Shown: positions 1 through 9,531 of the stretch, piece after piece
Layout: every line of letters begins with the position of its first letter
Numbering within the stretch: position 1 is the first letter of the stretch
From: Acidobacteriota bacterium
GTDB taxonomy: Bacteria > Acidobacteriota > Terriglobia > Versatilivoradales > Versatilivoraceae
Direction of reading: 5' to 3'
DNA: 64,000 nt
NCBI GenBank assembly: GCA_022826755.1
Contig: JAJDUG010000026.1
Location: 48,652 to 112,651, forward strand
Program-made: the position numbers and the translations under genes
Notes under the pieces: generated by a model
What the model was told of the DNA's origin: nothing
The model's input: the letters and a program-made list of their open reading frames with translations, nothing else
Databases searched by the model: none

Positions 1-65
1 TGGGGGATCACTAAGAGAGATATAGAATGTAAAACGATGATATATAATGGTTTACATACAAAATC

Positions 66-155
<90 letters not shown>

Positions 156-264
156 GAGGGGGCGGGACTTTGGACCGACCTTATAGCATGTTCGTTTCGG
201 CGAAATCCAGTTGAATGCAGGAGAGCGATGGGACGGATGATTGCGGTTGACCGCCGGCCGGTGG

Positions 265-1521
265 TCAGTGGATGGTCTTGACCTTGTTCTGCATGTAGTC
301 CAGCAGCAGGTATTGGCCCAGGGTGTAGGGAGTGGTGAAGTAGGCCTTGCCCCTGCAGATCTCGGTGACCTTCTTGACGAAGCTGACCAGTTCGTAGTCC
401 CTGGCCAGCATGAAGGTGTTGATCATGATGCCGGACCGGCGGCAGGCGGCCACCTCTCGGATGGTCTCACGCACCACCTCCGGGTCCAGCCCGAAGGAAT
501 TCTTGTAGATCCTGCCGTCTTCCCGGGTGAGGGCCGAAGGCTTGCCGTCGGTGATCATCACAATCTGCTTCATGTCCTTGCGCTGCCGGGCCAGGATGCG
601 CTGGGCCAGGCGCAGCCCCTCGCAGGTGTTGGTGTAGTAGGGGCCCACCTGGACCCGGGCCAGTTGGCTCAGGGGAAGCTCTTCCGCCGAGTCGTGGAAC
701 AGGACCAGGTTGAGCGAGTCCCCGGGGTATTGGGTCCGAATCAGATGGGCCAGCGCCATGGCCACGCGCTTGGCCGGGGTGAAGCGGTCTTCCCCGTAGA
801 GAATCATGCTGTGGCTGCAGTCCAGCATCAGGACGGTGGCGCAGGAGCTCTGGTACTCCGACTGATGGATCAGGAGGTCGGGATAGTCCAGCTCCAGGGG
901 CATTCCCAGTCCTTCGCGCCGGACGGCCTGCAGCAGCGTGCCGCTGACGTCCAGGTTCAGGGTGTCTCCGAATTCATAGTGTCGGGAGGCTCCGCTGGCT
1001 TCGATTCCCGAGGACATCTCCCGGGTGTCGTGCCGTCCGAACTGGCTGCGGCCCAGGGAGCCCAGCAGGTCCTTCAATGTCCTGTACCCCAGGAAGTCGA
1101 GGCTCTTGTTGGTGAGCTCGAAACGAATCTGGCCGGACTGGTCGCTCTCATGGCCCGGCCCTGGACCTGGAAGGCCGCCCTCTGCCTGCCGGTCCTCGGA
1201 ATAGGAGAGGTATCCCTCTTCCGCGAGGCGTTCGATCAACTTCTGAACCAGCTCGGATAGCCGGGCTTCCAGGTCCTCGCCGGAGCCCTCCATCAGCTTT
1301 TCCAGCATTTCCTCGGACAGCATGTCCTGGTTGAGCAGGGCCTCCAGGATGGCGTCGTGGAGATTCTGCAGGTTGTGGTCGCGGTCGAAGGGGTCCTGGC
1401 CGTAGGGGTTTTGAAAGAAACCACTCTGCAGCAGGAAGTCGGAGAGGTGGTTGAGCAGCTCCTCCAGACTCAGGGAGTCCCAATCCAGGCCCGTATATTT
1501 GGAGTATTTAATGCTCTTCAC
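265..1521 (-). CDS. VWA-domain protein, partner of the adjacent MoxR-type ATPase
   Basis: A 418-residue cytosolic protein with no signal peptide. The N-terminal half (about 1-225) is acidic and helical. The C-terminal half is a von Willebrand A domain with a MIDAS motif D-C-S-H-S at residues 234-238, a later conserved Thr region (YYTNT) and an ITDGKPS segment, so metal-dependent ligand binding is likely intact. It starts 2 bp after the stop of the upstream AAA+ ATPase on the same strand, so the two are surely cotranscribed. MoxR/VWA or magnesium-chelatase I/D-like pairs act together as chaperones or metal-insertion machines. The client is not shown by the sequence. A near-palindrome (248-267) overlaps the stop codon but has no T-run. 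Confidence 0.85.
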   Translation of the reverse strand: MKSIKYSKYTGLDWDSLSLEELLNHLSDFLLQSGFFQNPYGQDPFDRDHNLQNLHDAILEALLNQDMLSEEMLEKLMEGSGEDLEARLSELVQKLIERLAEEGYLSYSEDRQAEGGLPGPGPGHESDQSGQIRFELTNKSLDFLGYRTLKDLLGSLGRSQFGRHDTREMSSGIEASGASRHYEFGDTLNLDVSGTLLQAVRREGLGMPLELDYPDLLIHQSEYQSSCATVLMLDCSHSMILYGEDRFTPAKRVAMALAHLIRTQYPGDSLNLVLFHDSAEELPLSQLARVQVGPYYTNTCEGLRLAQRILARQRKDMKQIVMITDGKPSALTREDGRIYKNSFGLDPEVVRETIREVAACRRSGIMINTFMLARDYELVSFVKKVTEICRGKAYFTTPYTLGQYLLLDYMQNKVKTIH

Positions 1522-1523
1522 GG

Positions 1524-3011
1524 CTAGTTGAAGGATCGCCGCCGCCGGGCGGGCTGGTCGTCGATGAAGGTCTGCGGCCTCTTTTTTTCCGAAGCGAAAT
1601 AGCCCTTGTCCTCACTGCGATCGATTTTGCGCAGGGCATGAAGCCCGTCCAGGATGAACTCGCAGCCGGAAACCAGGAATGCCGTATCCTTGCGTCCTCT
1701 CCGCCGCGGCTCCAGAGAGGCTGTCTTTTCCACCAGTCCCTGAATCTGGTTCAACTGATCGAAGGTTTCGCCGGTCGGGGCAGTGTCGGAAAGCTTGAGG
1801 GCTCCTCCCAGATCGAACCAGTCCACGATGTGCTTGAGGTTCGCCGGGTCGTAGTAGCGGGAAAAAACCTTTCCCACGGCGCCGCGAATCAGATCCCGGG
1901 CCACCTTCTCGGCCCCCCGCAACTCCCCCTCGTATTCCAGTTCCAGCTTGCCGGTCATGGAGGGCAGGGCGGCGTAAACGTCGCTGATGCGAGGAACCAC
2001 CTTCTTTTCTCCGCCGGCGATGCAGCGGCGCTCGGCATTGGAGACGACGTTCTCCAGGACCGTGATGGGCAGCCGCTGACTCACTCCGGAGCGCTTGTCC
2101 ACCTTCTTGTCCCGGCGGGCCATAAAGGCGATGGTCTCGACCACTTCCTGGATAAAGCGGGGAATCCGCAATCGGTTCGCACTCCCCGGCCGGTTCAGCC
2201 AGGCTTCCTGCTCGGTAATCCGGATGCCCTGCTCGAGAGCGACCGGATAGTGGGTTCTCACTTCGGCCCCAATGCGGTCTTTCAAGGGAGTAATGATTTT
2301 TCCGCGGGCGGTGTAGTCCTCGGGATTGGCCGTAAACACCATCACCACGTCCAGCTCGAAACGCACGGGGTAGCCTTTGATCTGGACGTCCCCCTCCTGC
2401 AGAATGTTGAAAAGACCCACCTGAATCTTCCCGGCCAGGTCGGGGAGCTCGTTGATGGCAAACAGGCCCCGGTTGGCTCGCGGAAGCAGTCCGTAGTGGA
2501 TGGTCAACTCGTCGGCGAGGTTGAGCCCGCTGCGAGCGGCCCGGATGGGGTCGACGTCCCCGATCATGTCGGCGATGGTCACGTCGGGCGTGGCCAGCTT
2601 CTCCACGTAGCGGGCTTCCCTGGACAAAAAGGAGACGGGCGCCTGGTCTCCCATCTCTTTCACCCTGTTGCGGCAGGCCCGGCAGTCGGGACCGAAGGGG
2701 TTGCAGTTGATCTCGCAGCCGGCCATGACCGGGATTTCCTCGTCCAGGAACTGGGTGAGCCCCCGCAGAATCCTGGACTTGGCCTGACCGCGCAGCCCCA
2801 GAAGGATCAGGTTGTGACGGGAAAGAATGGCGTTGACCACCTGGGGAACCACCGACTCGTCATACCCCACGATACCCGGAAACATCCGGGTTCCGGCTTC
2901 CAGTTGGCGGATGACGTTGGCCCGCATTTCCTCCTTGACCGTGCGTTTCCGCATCCCGGGAGCCGCCCATCGGGTCCTCTTCAACTCACCTAACGTCTTG
3001 GGTCGACTCAT
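1524..3011 (-). CDS. MoxR / magnesium chelatase I-like AAA+ ATPase
   Basis: A 495-residue AAA+ protein. The Walker A variant G-L-R-G-Q-A-K-S sits at residues 72-79, and a FAINELPDL segment corresponds to Walker B. The later VFTANPEDY segment looks like sensor 1. A four-cysteine cluster between Walker A and B (Cys99, Cys103, Cys110, Cys113) suggests a bound metal or Fe-S site. This is a recognisable trait of a magnesium chelatase-like subfamily and unlike most MoxR proteins. The gene is directly upstream of, and cotranscribed with, the VWA protein, so it probably remodels a target handed over by that partner. Its real substrate is unknown. The start is the ATG followed by SRPKTLGEL. Confidence 0.88.
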   Translation of the reverse strand: MSRPKTLGELKRTRWAAPGMRKRTVKEEMRANVIRQLEAGTRMFPGIVGYDESVVPQVVNAILSRHNLILLGLRGQAKSRILRGLTQFLDEEIPVMAGCEINCNPFGPDCRACRNRVKEMGDQAPVSFLSREARYVEKLATPDVTIADMIGDVDPIRAARSGLNLADELTIHYGLLPRANRGLFAINELPDLAGKIQVGLFNILQEGDVQIKGYPVRFELDVVMVFTANPEDYTARGKIITPLKDRIGAEVRTHYPVALEQGIRITEQEAWLNRPGSANRLRIPRFIQEVVETIAFMARRDKKVDKRSGVSQRLPITVLENVVSNAERRCIAGGEKKVVPRISDVYAALPSMTGKLELEYEGELRGAEKVARDLIRGAVGKVFSRYYDPANLKHIVDWFDLGGALKLSDTAPTGETFDQLNQIQGLVEKTASLEPRRRGRKDTAFLVSGCEFILDGLHALRKIDRSEDKGYFASEKKRPQTFIDDQPARRRRSFN

Positions 3012-3146
3012 GGAGGTGTCCTGCCGGGAAGGCTTCGTCCATGCCGTCCGGGTTCCGCTTTTTCCGATCGATGGTATTGATTATAGCGCCATCCCGGGGG
3101 CTGACAACCGCATTGTCGAGAGACGAATTCTCCGCTGACCGACGGT

Positions 3147-4997
3147 CTATTCCACGGTAACGCTCTTGGCAAGGTTTCGCGGTTGATCCACGTCGCAGCC
3201 GCGGCGGACCGCGATGAAATAGGCCAGCAGTTGGAGTGGAACGGCCTCCAGGATGGGAAGCAGGAGATCCTTGCTCGAGGGGACTTCAATGTGAAAGTCG
3301 GAGGCATCCCTGGCTTCGGTGTTGGAAGGAGTCACCAGGGAGACGACCTGTCCGTCTCTGGCCTTGACCTCCTTGATGTTGCTGAGGGTCTTTTCGTAGA
3401 GACGCGTGGACCGGGGATTGCCGGCTTCGCTGGTCGCGATCACGACTACCGGCAGGTCTTCGTCAATCAGGGCGTTGGGGCCATGTTTCATTTCGCCTGC
3501 CGGGTAGCCCGAGGCATGAATGTAGGAGACTTCCTTCAACTTGAGCGCGCCTTCCAGAGCGATGGGAAAGTGGATGCCGCGTCCCAGGAACAGGAGGTGC
3601 ACGCTTCGAAACAGACTCCTGGCAAGGGTCTCCAGACGGGATGCCTGTCCGATGCACGACTCCATCATGTGCGGCACCCGGGCCAGTTCTTCGATCAGGG
3701 TCCGGGTCTGCTCCTGACTGACGGTTTTCCTTACACCGGCCAGGTACAGCGCAAACAGGAAGAGAGTGGTCAACTGGGTGGTGAAGGTCTTGGTCGCGGC
3801 CACGCCGATTTCCGGCCCGGCATGGGTGTAGAGAACGCCGTCGGCCTCCCGGGTGATCATGCTTCCCACGCCGTTGCAGATGGCGATGTTGGGGGCTCCC
3901 AGCGCCCGGATTTCCCGTTGGGCCGCCAGGGTGTCTGCGGTCTCTCCCGACTGAGTGATCAGGATACCCAGAGTGTGGGGAGGAACGATGGGGTCCCGGT
4001 AGCGGTACTCGGAGGCATACTCCACCTCGACCGGCACCCGGGCCAGACCCTCGATCATGAACTTTCCGGCCAGGGCGGCGTGCCAGCTTGTTCCGCAACC
4101 GATCAGGCGAATCTGCTCCACTCGCCGGAAATCCTCCTCCGTCAACTTCATTTCGTCGAGGATGATTGTCCCGGTATCTCGCGAGATACGCCCCATGGTG
4201 GCCTCCCGAACGGCTTGGGGCTGTTCGTGAATTTCCTTCAGCATGAAATGCTTGAAGCCACCTTTTTCCGTCATGACCGGGTTCCAGGTGATGCGCTGCA
4301 CCCCGGGTGTCACCGAGCGGCCCCGGGAATCGGTGACCTTGAGCACGGTCGGGCCGATAGCGGCCAGATGGCCGTCGCCCAGAAAAACGATGTCCCGCGT
4401 ATGTCTCAGGATCGCCGGGATGTCCGAGGCGACAAATGACTCCCCATTGCCAACGCCGATGACCACCGGCGAGCCCTGGCGGGCCGCAACCAGCCTGCCG
4501 GGGTCATGCAGGGAGAGCACCACCAGAGCGTAGAGGCCGGTCATTTTCCCGACGGCCTTGCGAACCGCTTCCTCCAGGCAACCCTCATAGTGTTTTTCGA
4601 CCAGGTGGGCAATGACCTCGGTGTCGGTTTCGGTGACGAAACGATGTCCATCGGCCGCCAGGGCTTTCTTGAGAGGCAGGTAGTTTTCGATGATTCCGTT
4701 GTGGACCACCACGAATTCCCCCCGGCAGTCGCGGTGGGGGTGGGCGTTTTCTTCTGTCGGTCTGCCGTGGGTCGCCCAGCGGGTGTGGCCTATGCCGATA
4801 GTCCCCTCGCAGGGGTTGTCCCTGACCGCCTCTTCAAGGTTTCCGACCTTGCCCGACGCCCTGCGGATGTGCAGGCGATGGTCCCCGATGACCGCGATTC
4901 CGGCTGAATCGTACCCCCGATACTCCAGGCGTTTCAGCCCATCCAACAGCACGGGGGCAGCCGGCTCGGTTCCTGCGTATCCAATGATTCCGCACAT
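3147..4997 (-). CDS. glmS: Glutamine--fructose-6-phosphate aminotransferase (isomerizing)
   Basis: A 616-residue enzyme making glucosamine-6-phosphate from fructose-6-phosphate and glutamine, the first step to UDP-GlcNAc for peptidoglycan and LPS. Cys after the initiator Met (MCGIIGYAG) is the glutaminase nucleophile. The N-terminal Ntn amidotransferase domain (about 1-240) has the HTRWATHG motif. Two SIS sugar-isomerase domains follow, and the protein ends in the canonical PRNLAKSVTVE. Length is normal for the family. It is the last gene of a minus-strand operon, 12 bp after the glmU-like gene. No glmS ribozyme is expected here, because the 5' side is occupied by that gene. Confidence 0.98.
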   Translation of the reverse strand: MCGIIGYAGTEPAAPVLLDGLKRLEYRGYDSAGIAVIGDHRLHIRRASGKVGNLEEAVRDNPCEGTIGIGHTRWATHGRPTEENAHPHRDCRGEFVVVHNGIIENYLPLKKALAADGHRFVTETDTEVIAHLVEKHYEGCLEEAVRKAVGKMTGLYALVVLSLHDPGRLVAARQGSPVVIGVGNGESFVASDIPAILRHTRDIVFLGDGHLAAIGPTVLKVTDSRGRSVTPGVQRITWNPVMTEKGGFKHFMLKEIHEQPQAVREATMGRISRDTGTIILDEMKLTEEDFRRVEQIRLIGCGTSWHAALAGKFMIEGLARVPVEVEYASEYRYRDPIVPPHTLGILITQSGETADTLAAQREIRALGAPNIAICNGVGSMITREADGVLYTHAGPEIGVAATKTFTTQLTTLFLFALYLAGVRKTVSQEQTRTLIEELARVPHMMESCIGQASRLETLARSLFRSVHLLFLGRGIHFPIALEGALKLKEVSYIHASGYPAGEMKHGPNALIDEDLPVVVIATSEAGNPRSTRLYEKTLSNIKEVKARDGQVVSLVTPSNTEARDASDFHIEVPSSKDLLLPILEAVPLQLLAYFIAVRRGCDVDQPRNLAKSVTVE

Positions 4998-5009
4998 GGC
5001 GAGGTTGCC

Positions 5010-5798
5010 TCAAACGGATCCAGGCTCTATGCCGGCGGGTGCGTGGGATTTCCGATGTCCCGGGCGGCGTTCCCGGAGGACTTTTTCCATGCGAGCCAGA
5101 TCGATGGGGCTGTTGACTCCCATGACCTCCAGCCAATCGTCGCAGACCACGGCCTCCACCGCTTTCCCCAGGCGGCTCAAGAGGCCCACGCAATCGGTAA
5201 GGTAATACTCCTTCTGGCGATTGTCGGCGGTCAATCGGTCGATGACTTCGGACAGGTCGGGAATTCGAAAGCAATAGAGCCCGGTGTTGACCTCCTTGAC
5301 CTGCAGCTCGGAAGGACCGGCCTCTTTCTGTTCGACGATACCCCGAACCCTCCCGTCTTCCGCCCGGATCACCCGGCCGTAACCGGTGGGATCGGCCAGC
5401 CGGGTCGAAAGCAGCGTGAGGCCGGCACGGGTTCGATCGTGCGCCTGTATCATTTTCCGGAGGGTCCCGGCGGAAATCAATGGCACATCGCCCGACAAAA
5501 TCAGGAGGTTGCCGGGCTTGCCGCACCACCAGTCCCTGGCAACCTGCACGGCGTGTCCGGTTCCCAGTTGCGGAACCTGCTCGGCGAACTCGACGGCCCG
5601 GTGCCTCAGCCTCGACTTCACCATGGCGGCCTGATGCCCCACCACCACCAGAGTGTGCCGGGGGTTCAAGTCCTCGACGGTCTGCAGAAGGTGTTCCACC
5701 AGCGGCTGCCCCGCCAATGGGTGCAGCACTTTCGGCAGGGACGACTTGAGGCGCGTGCCCTTTCCGGCCGCCATGATCAGGACGTGGGTGGGATTCAT
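5010..5798 (-). CDS. glmU: GlmU-like UDP-GlcNAc pyrophosphorylase, uridylyltransferase domain only
   Basis: A 262-residue cytosolic nucleotidyltransferase that would convert GlcNAc-1-phosphate and UTP to UDP-GlcNAc. The signature M-A-A-G-K-G-T-R-L is near the N-terminus, with conserved [14 protein letters not shown] and LSGDVPLI segments. The start at 5798 fits the family, whereas a longer upstream frame adds nothing recognisable. Bifunctional GlmU is normally about 450 residues with a left-handed beta-helix acetyltransferase domain. Here the protein stops after the pyrophosphorylase domain, so glucosamine-1-phosphate acetylation must be done elsewhere. It overlaps the upstream yvcK remnant by ATGA and precedes glmS, so pathway context is strong. 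Confidence 0.88.
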   Translation of the reverse strand: MNPTHVLIMAAGKGTRLKSSLPKVLHPLAGQPLVEHLLQTVEDLNPRHTLVVVGHQAAMVKSRLRHRAVEFAEQVPQLGTGHAVQVARDWWCGKPGNLLILSGDVPLISAGTLRKMIQAHDRTRAGLTLLSTRLADPTGYGRVIRAEDGRVRGIVEQKEAGPSELQVKEVNTGLYCFRIPDLSEVIDRLTADNRQKEYYLTDCVGLLSRLGKAVEAVVCDDWLEVMGVNSPIDLARMEKVLRERRPGHRKSHAPAGIEPGSV

Positions 5799-6121
5799 GG
5801 TTGAGCGGAGGCCGAAGCCGGCAGTTGCGGCTGGAGGCCATCGAGGGCCATGCGGGCATCGAATATCGCAAACATGCACATGCGGATGTCACCCGGCGGC
5901 AGTATCCGAAACTCCCGCCTCAGGCGATCCGAGGAGCCGCCGTCATCGGTGACGGTCACTACCGCGGTCAGCTGCTCGATGGCGGGAGTCGGAGAAGCGG
6001 GCTTGGAATCGGCGCTCCGAACAAAATGCTTGAGCCCGGAAAGGAGGCGGGAGAGCCCCGTCCCTCCTCCGATGGAGACGATTCCGATGGCTGGGGAGAT
6101 TGGGTCGATCTTGGAAAGCAC
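5795..6121 (-). pseudogene. Truncated YvcK/CofD-like gluconeogenesis factor (N-terminal fragment)
   Basis: About 108 codons from a GTG at 6121. The sequence [15 protein letters not shown], then [17 protein letters not shown] and ILPPGDIR, is the N-terminal Rossmann core of the YvcK/CofD family. YvcK binds UDP-GlcNAc-type nucleotide sugars and affects envelope synthesis. Intact members are roughly 320 residues. Here similarity ends right after PPGDIR, and about 25 unrelated residues run to a stop that overlaps the glmU start as ATGA. No other frame downstream restores the missing part, because glmU occupies it. It could be a decayed gene or a retained mini-protein that couples glmU translation. 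Confidence 0.72.
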
Positions 6122-6135
6122 TCGGTGCGAACCGC

Positions 6136-6843
6136 CTACGATGTTGCTTCGGGGGGTTCCTCCGGAAAGACCAGCGAGGCAAACCGGGAGTCTCTCGTGA
6201 GCGGCTCGAAGTCGGCATCTCGTTGGGCCAGGAAACGGTTTCCCACCTTCAGGTCGATAGCAAGCCTGAGGTGTTTCAGCGCGCGGTCCCTGTTTCCCAG
6301 TCGACAGTAGCACACCGCCAGGGCGTAGATCACGTAGTCACACTTGGGGCTCCGCTTCAGCGCTCGGTTGAGGTGCCTTATCGACTCCTGGAAGCGGCCG
6401 TCGTTGATCAGGGTAATGGCGACATTGTAAAGTTCTTCGGTGGTCTTGGGGACAGGTTGGCGGCGAGCCATCTTGTTTTGGCACAGCCTGATATGGGTCA
6501 GAGCCCGTTCGTATATCTCTCTGTCCCGACCGTCGGCGGAGATCACTTTCTCGAACGCTTCTTTCGCCTGCTCGAATTGTTGACGATAGAGCAGGCGAAC
6601 CGCCGCCTCGTACCGCTTGATCAGGGTGCTTCGGCCCGTGCGGGCCGAGCCGGCTCGCGGCTGGGCTGTCTTGGTCCTGGAACGCCGTGAAGACCGGGGA
6701 CCGCCGGCTTTGGCGGAAGGGGTCTGCCTGGCGGTCGCGTCCCCGGTGGACCCGGCGGCCTTTGAACCAGGGATCGGGTTGAGCTCGGGCGGCGGCGTTT
6801 CCGTCGAAGTCCTCACCTTGGCTTTGGGCTGAGTTCTGGGCAT
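6136..6843 (-). CDS. TPR-repeat protein with disordered N-terminus
   Basis: A 235-residue protein. Residues 1-70 are rich in Pro, Ser, Thr, Arg and Lys and look disordered. The rest forms tetratricopeptide repeats: segments such as [40 protein letters not shown] and [20 protein letters not shown] show the TPR pattern. It ends with residues like [14 protein letters not shown], seen in other acidobacterial TPR proteins. No signal peptide or membrane segment is visible. It is the first gene of the operon running through the yvcK fragment, glmU and glmS, with about 14 bp to the yvcK GTG. A scaffold role in envelope precursor synthesis is only inference. Confidence 0.75.
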   Translation of the reverse strand: MPRTQPKAKVRTSTETPPPELNPIPGSKAAGSTGDATARQTPSAKAGGPRSSRRSRTKTAQPRAGSARTGRSTLIKRYEAAVRLLYRQQFEQAKEAFEKVISADGRDREIYERALTHIRLCQNKMARRQPVPKTTEELYNVAITLINDGRFQESIRHLNRALKRSPKCDYVIYALAVCYCRLGNRDRALKHLRLAIDLKVGNRFLAQRDADFEPLTRDSRFASLVFPEEPPEATS

Positions 6844-7284
6844 GTCTCCCTTGATTGGCAGGTCAGCGGCGGCGGCCGGTCGTAACTGAAAAACCGCTTC
6901 CCCGGAAGGTTGTCCTTGCAGCCGGCCCCCTTACCTCTCTTTCCGGGATTTGGGGCCGCAGGGATGTCGTCGGCCTCGGCCCGGCGCCCACTGGTTTTGA
7001 TTCGTCAGATGCGGCAGGATGAACGATACCAGGCAAGCAGCAGTGAGGGTGGGCTGACATAGCTTGAAGTGGACAATACTCATATCAGAAACCGTCCCGG
7101 CCCGTCAACCGGGGCTCCGGCTGATGTGTTTAAGCCGGGCAATGGGTCTGATACACTGGGAACAGGCAGGTTGACCCGGGGTTCGGGGGAAGCTCGAGCA
7201 AGCCCACGGCTTCTCCAATCGGCCCGGCGATCGTCTCCGGGCCAAGGCGCGGCATTAAAGCGCGGCATTAAAGGAGGTCAGGCG
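6844..7284 (+). other. Divergent intergenic region without a supported gene
   Basis: About 440 bp between the divergent TPR gene and the M16-like gene. Open frames pass through it, but none has a convincing start, composition or motif. It presumably carries both promoters; I could not pick a confident -35/-10 pair. A purine-rich ribosome binding site near its right end (7271-7278) decides the start of the next gene. Confidence 0.5.
7271..7278 (+). promoter_or_regulatory. Strong Shine-Dalgarno AAGGAGGT that selects a TTG start
   Basis: The near-perfect anti-16S complement AAGGAGGT lies about 7 nt before TTG at 7285, in the frame of the M16-like gene. The upstream in-frame start at 7069 has no comparable site and would place over 100 residues ahead of the signal sequence. 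Confidence 0.7.
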
Positions 7285-8754
7285 TTGCAAGGTTACTCCG
7301 GCGGGTTGTCCCCGAGACCGATCACCCGGCGGATCGGGTCCGATCGAAGGAGGCGCGCGGCTGCCGGCAGGTTGGTCTGGCTGGGGGCGGTGTTGGCGAG
7401 CGGTCTCCTCCTGGGCGCCCTGCCGGAATCGGGTTTCGGGCAGAGCAGGGATCGTGAGGCCGGGGGGAACGCAACCGTCCAGCGCTTCCAGCTTCTCAAC
7501 GGCTTACGCGTCCTGCTGCTGCATCGCCAGGGTGGGGACCGGTTGTTTGTCAATCTTCTGATCAGGTCGGGATCGACCCTTGACCCGGCCCACAAGCCCG
7601 GACTGGCGCGCTTGTCGGCGAGCCGGCTGCTCGTCCAAACTCCCGATGACACCAAGGAACTCCAGGTGCTGGGTATCGAGCTGGAGGTGGACGTCCAGCC
7701 CGATGCCACCATTCTCCGGGCCGACATGCCTCCCCGCCGCCTGCGCACCTTCCTTGACTTGCTGGGAGCCGCCCTGGCTCCGCCGCCGTTTGAGGACAAG
7801 GTCGCGCAGGCCACCGCGCCGGTAAAGGATGATTCGCCCGGAGAGAGCCCGGACGGTCTGGCCCACGGCCGCTTCAGAAGAGCGATCTTCGGAGACCATC
7901 CCTATGGGAACGGTTCCGGAAGGAGGAGAGGCGCGGAGGCCATCCTGCACGGTGATCTGGACGACTTCCGGCGTCGCCACTACATTCCCAACGATGCCTC
8001 CCTGATTGTGGTCGGCCCCATTCCCGGGAGTGAGCTGATGGATGTGGCCCGGGAAAAGCTGGGGCCTTGGACCAAGGGGGTCCCTCAGGAACCCGGTTAT
8101 CCCGAGTTCCCGCGGTTGGATCGTCTTTCGATCCAGCTCGTGGGTGAAGATGAGGGAGGCTCGGAAGCGGGAATCGTCTTCGGCCACAGGACCCCACGCC
8201 GATCGAGCGGCGACTTCTACAGCCTCGAGGTTCTGAACCTGCTCTTGGGAGGGCTGGGTACCGGTTCCCGTCTCAGCCGCGTGTTTCTGACACACCGGAT
8301 CAACTATCGATTTCTTGACAGTCGGATTCGGTTTTTCCGGATCGGAGGCATGTTGCAGGTGTTGGCCAAGGTTCCCGCGCAGGCTGCGGCGGGTGCGCTG
8401 ACGGCCATCCTGGAGGCTGTAGAAAGCCTCAAGCAAACTCCGGTTTCGGAGGCTGAGCTGGAGTCGGCAAAGACACGGCTCATCGCCAGTCATTGGGAAA
8501 GAATGCGATCCCCCGAAGCCGTTGCCGATGAGTTGACGCAGATGGAGCTGTTCTCTCTTTCCAAGGATTTCTTGCACCGGTTCGGCGACCATGTCCGAAC
8601 ACTGACGCCGGAAGACATACAGGGAGCCGCCAAGGCCCACCTCAGCACGACCAGGGCGGTTGCGGTAGTGACGGGTTCGAATCCGAAGGTCCGTTCCCGG
8701 TGGGACCGGTTCGGTACCGCTGAAGTGGTTGCCCTCCCAGTAAGTTCCGAGTGA
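7285..8754 (+). CDS. M16 peptidase-like protein lacking the zinc-binding motif, exported
   Basis: About 489 residues from the TTG at 7285. An Arg-rich n-region then LVWLGAVLASGLLLGAL ending near GFGQ looks like a signal peptide, so it should be periplasmic. The M16 fold is seen in NGLRVLLLHR, in IRSGSTLDP and in the later HPYGNGS...FRRRHYIPNDASLIVVGP. At the place where active M16 enzymes have HxxEH, this protein reads G-L-A-R-L-S-A-S-R, so both His and the Glu are lost. It is therefore probably a non-catalytic M16 subunit. Such proteins usually sit next to an active partner gene, but none is adjacent here. The sigma factor gene follows after 160 bp. Confidence 0.8.
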   Translation: MQGYSGGLSPRPITRRIGSDRRRRAAAGRLVWLGAVLASGLLLGALPESGFGQSRDREAGGNATVQRFQLLNGLRVLLLHRQGGDRLFVNLLIRSGSTLDPAHKPGLARLSASRLLVQTPDDTKELQVLGIELEVDVQPDATILRADMPPRRLRTFLDLLGAALAPPPFEDKVAQATAPVKDDSPGESPDGLAHGRFRRAIFGDHPYGNGSGRRRGAEAILHGDLDDFRRRHYIPNDASLIVVGPIPGSELMDVAREKLGPWTKGVPQEPGYPEFPRLDRLSIQLVGEDEGGSEAGIVFGHRTPRRSSGDFYSLEVLNLLLGGLGTGSRLSRVFLTHRINYRFLDSRIRFFRIGGMLQVLAKVPAQAAAGALTAILEAVESLKQTPVSEAELESAKTRLIASHWERMRSPEAVADELTQMELFSLSKDFLHRFGDHVRTLTPEDIQGAAKAHLSTTRAVAVVTGSNPKVRSRWDRFGTAEVVALPVSSE

Positions 8755-8913
8755 CAATTGGATATCTGGACCGCGGTGGGTTCCACGGAAAGCGGACCGA
8801 TGTCGAGTCCCGCCGGTTGATACAAACCCTTGGCGCAGGCGGCATACTTTAGAGGGTTGGTTTCTTCCGCTGCCGTGCCCCGGGCCTGTCGGTCCGGTCC
8901 AGGTTTCGGGTTC

Positions 8914-9513
8914 ATGTTGACAGACAAACAGCTCCATACCAGGACCGACGAAGAGTTGATGGAAGAGCTCAAGCGGGGTCGCCAGGAGGCTCTGGGCTTT
9001 CTGTTTGACCGTTACTACCGCCTGGTCTTCAGCGTGGCTCTCAAGATTCTTCGTGATCGGGGCGAAGCGGAAGATCTCATGCAGGAGGTATTCATTGAGA
9101 TTTACCGGCGGATCGAAGTCTTCAATCCCGACAAGGGGAGCGCCAAGACCTGGATCCTTCAGTATGCCTATCACAGGAGTCTCAACCGGCAGAAGTACCT
9201 GACTCTGCGCAACTTCTACGACCAGACGGAAGAAACGGACCTGGAAAGCCATGAATTCGCCCACTCCATGAAGGGGTGGAACGGCCTCACCTATCAGGAT
9301 TGGGGTCAGATGATCGAAAAGGGATTGCAGACGTTGACGGAAAGGGAACGCCGGACATTGGACCTGGCCTATTTTCAGGGGTTGCTCCTGAAAGAGATTG
9401 CCGTCCAAATGAACGAACCCTTGTCCAATATACGGAACCACTACTACCGGGGTCTCAAAAAGTTGCGGTCCTTCCTGCAGGCCCACGGCTGCATGAACCG
9501 GACCACGGGTTGA
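8914..9513 (+). CDS. ECF-type RNA polymerase sigma factor
   Basis: A 199-residue sigma-70 family protein of ECF size. Region 2 is visible as ALGFLFDRYYRLVFSVALKIL and GEAEDLMQEVFIEIYRRI. Region 4 is LTERERRTLDLAYFQGLLLKEIA followed by a recognition helix with IRNHYYRGLKKLRSFL. The ATG at 8914 (MLTDKQ) is preferred over an upstream in-frame start at 8830, because region 2 then begins at a normal distance. The next gene, 18 bp downstream, is a membrane anti-sigma factor, so the pair forms an envelope-responsive switch. Likely targets are the TonB receptor and SBBP genes just downstream, but no promoter motif proves this. Confidence 0.9.
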   Translation: MLTDKQLHTRTDEELMEELKRGRQEALGFLFDRYYRLVFSVALKILRDRGEAEDLMQEVFIEIYRRIEVFNPDKGSAKTWILQYAYHRSLNRQKYLTLRNFYDQTEETDLESHEFAHSMKGWNGLTYQDWGQMIEKGLQTLTERERRTLDLAYFQGLLLKEIAVQMNEPLSNIRNHYYRGLKKLRSFLQAHGCMNRTTG

Positions 9514-9531
9514 TGCCCAGGGGATGTCACC

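Noticed and set aside
248..267. Terminator at the end of the VWA gene
   Set aside because: A near-perfect hairpin is present, but it overlaps the stop codon and no T-run follows on the minus strand.
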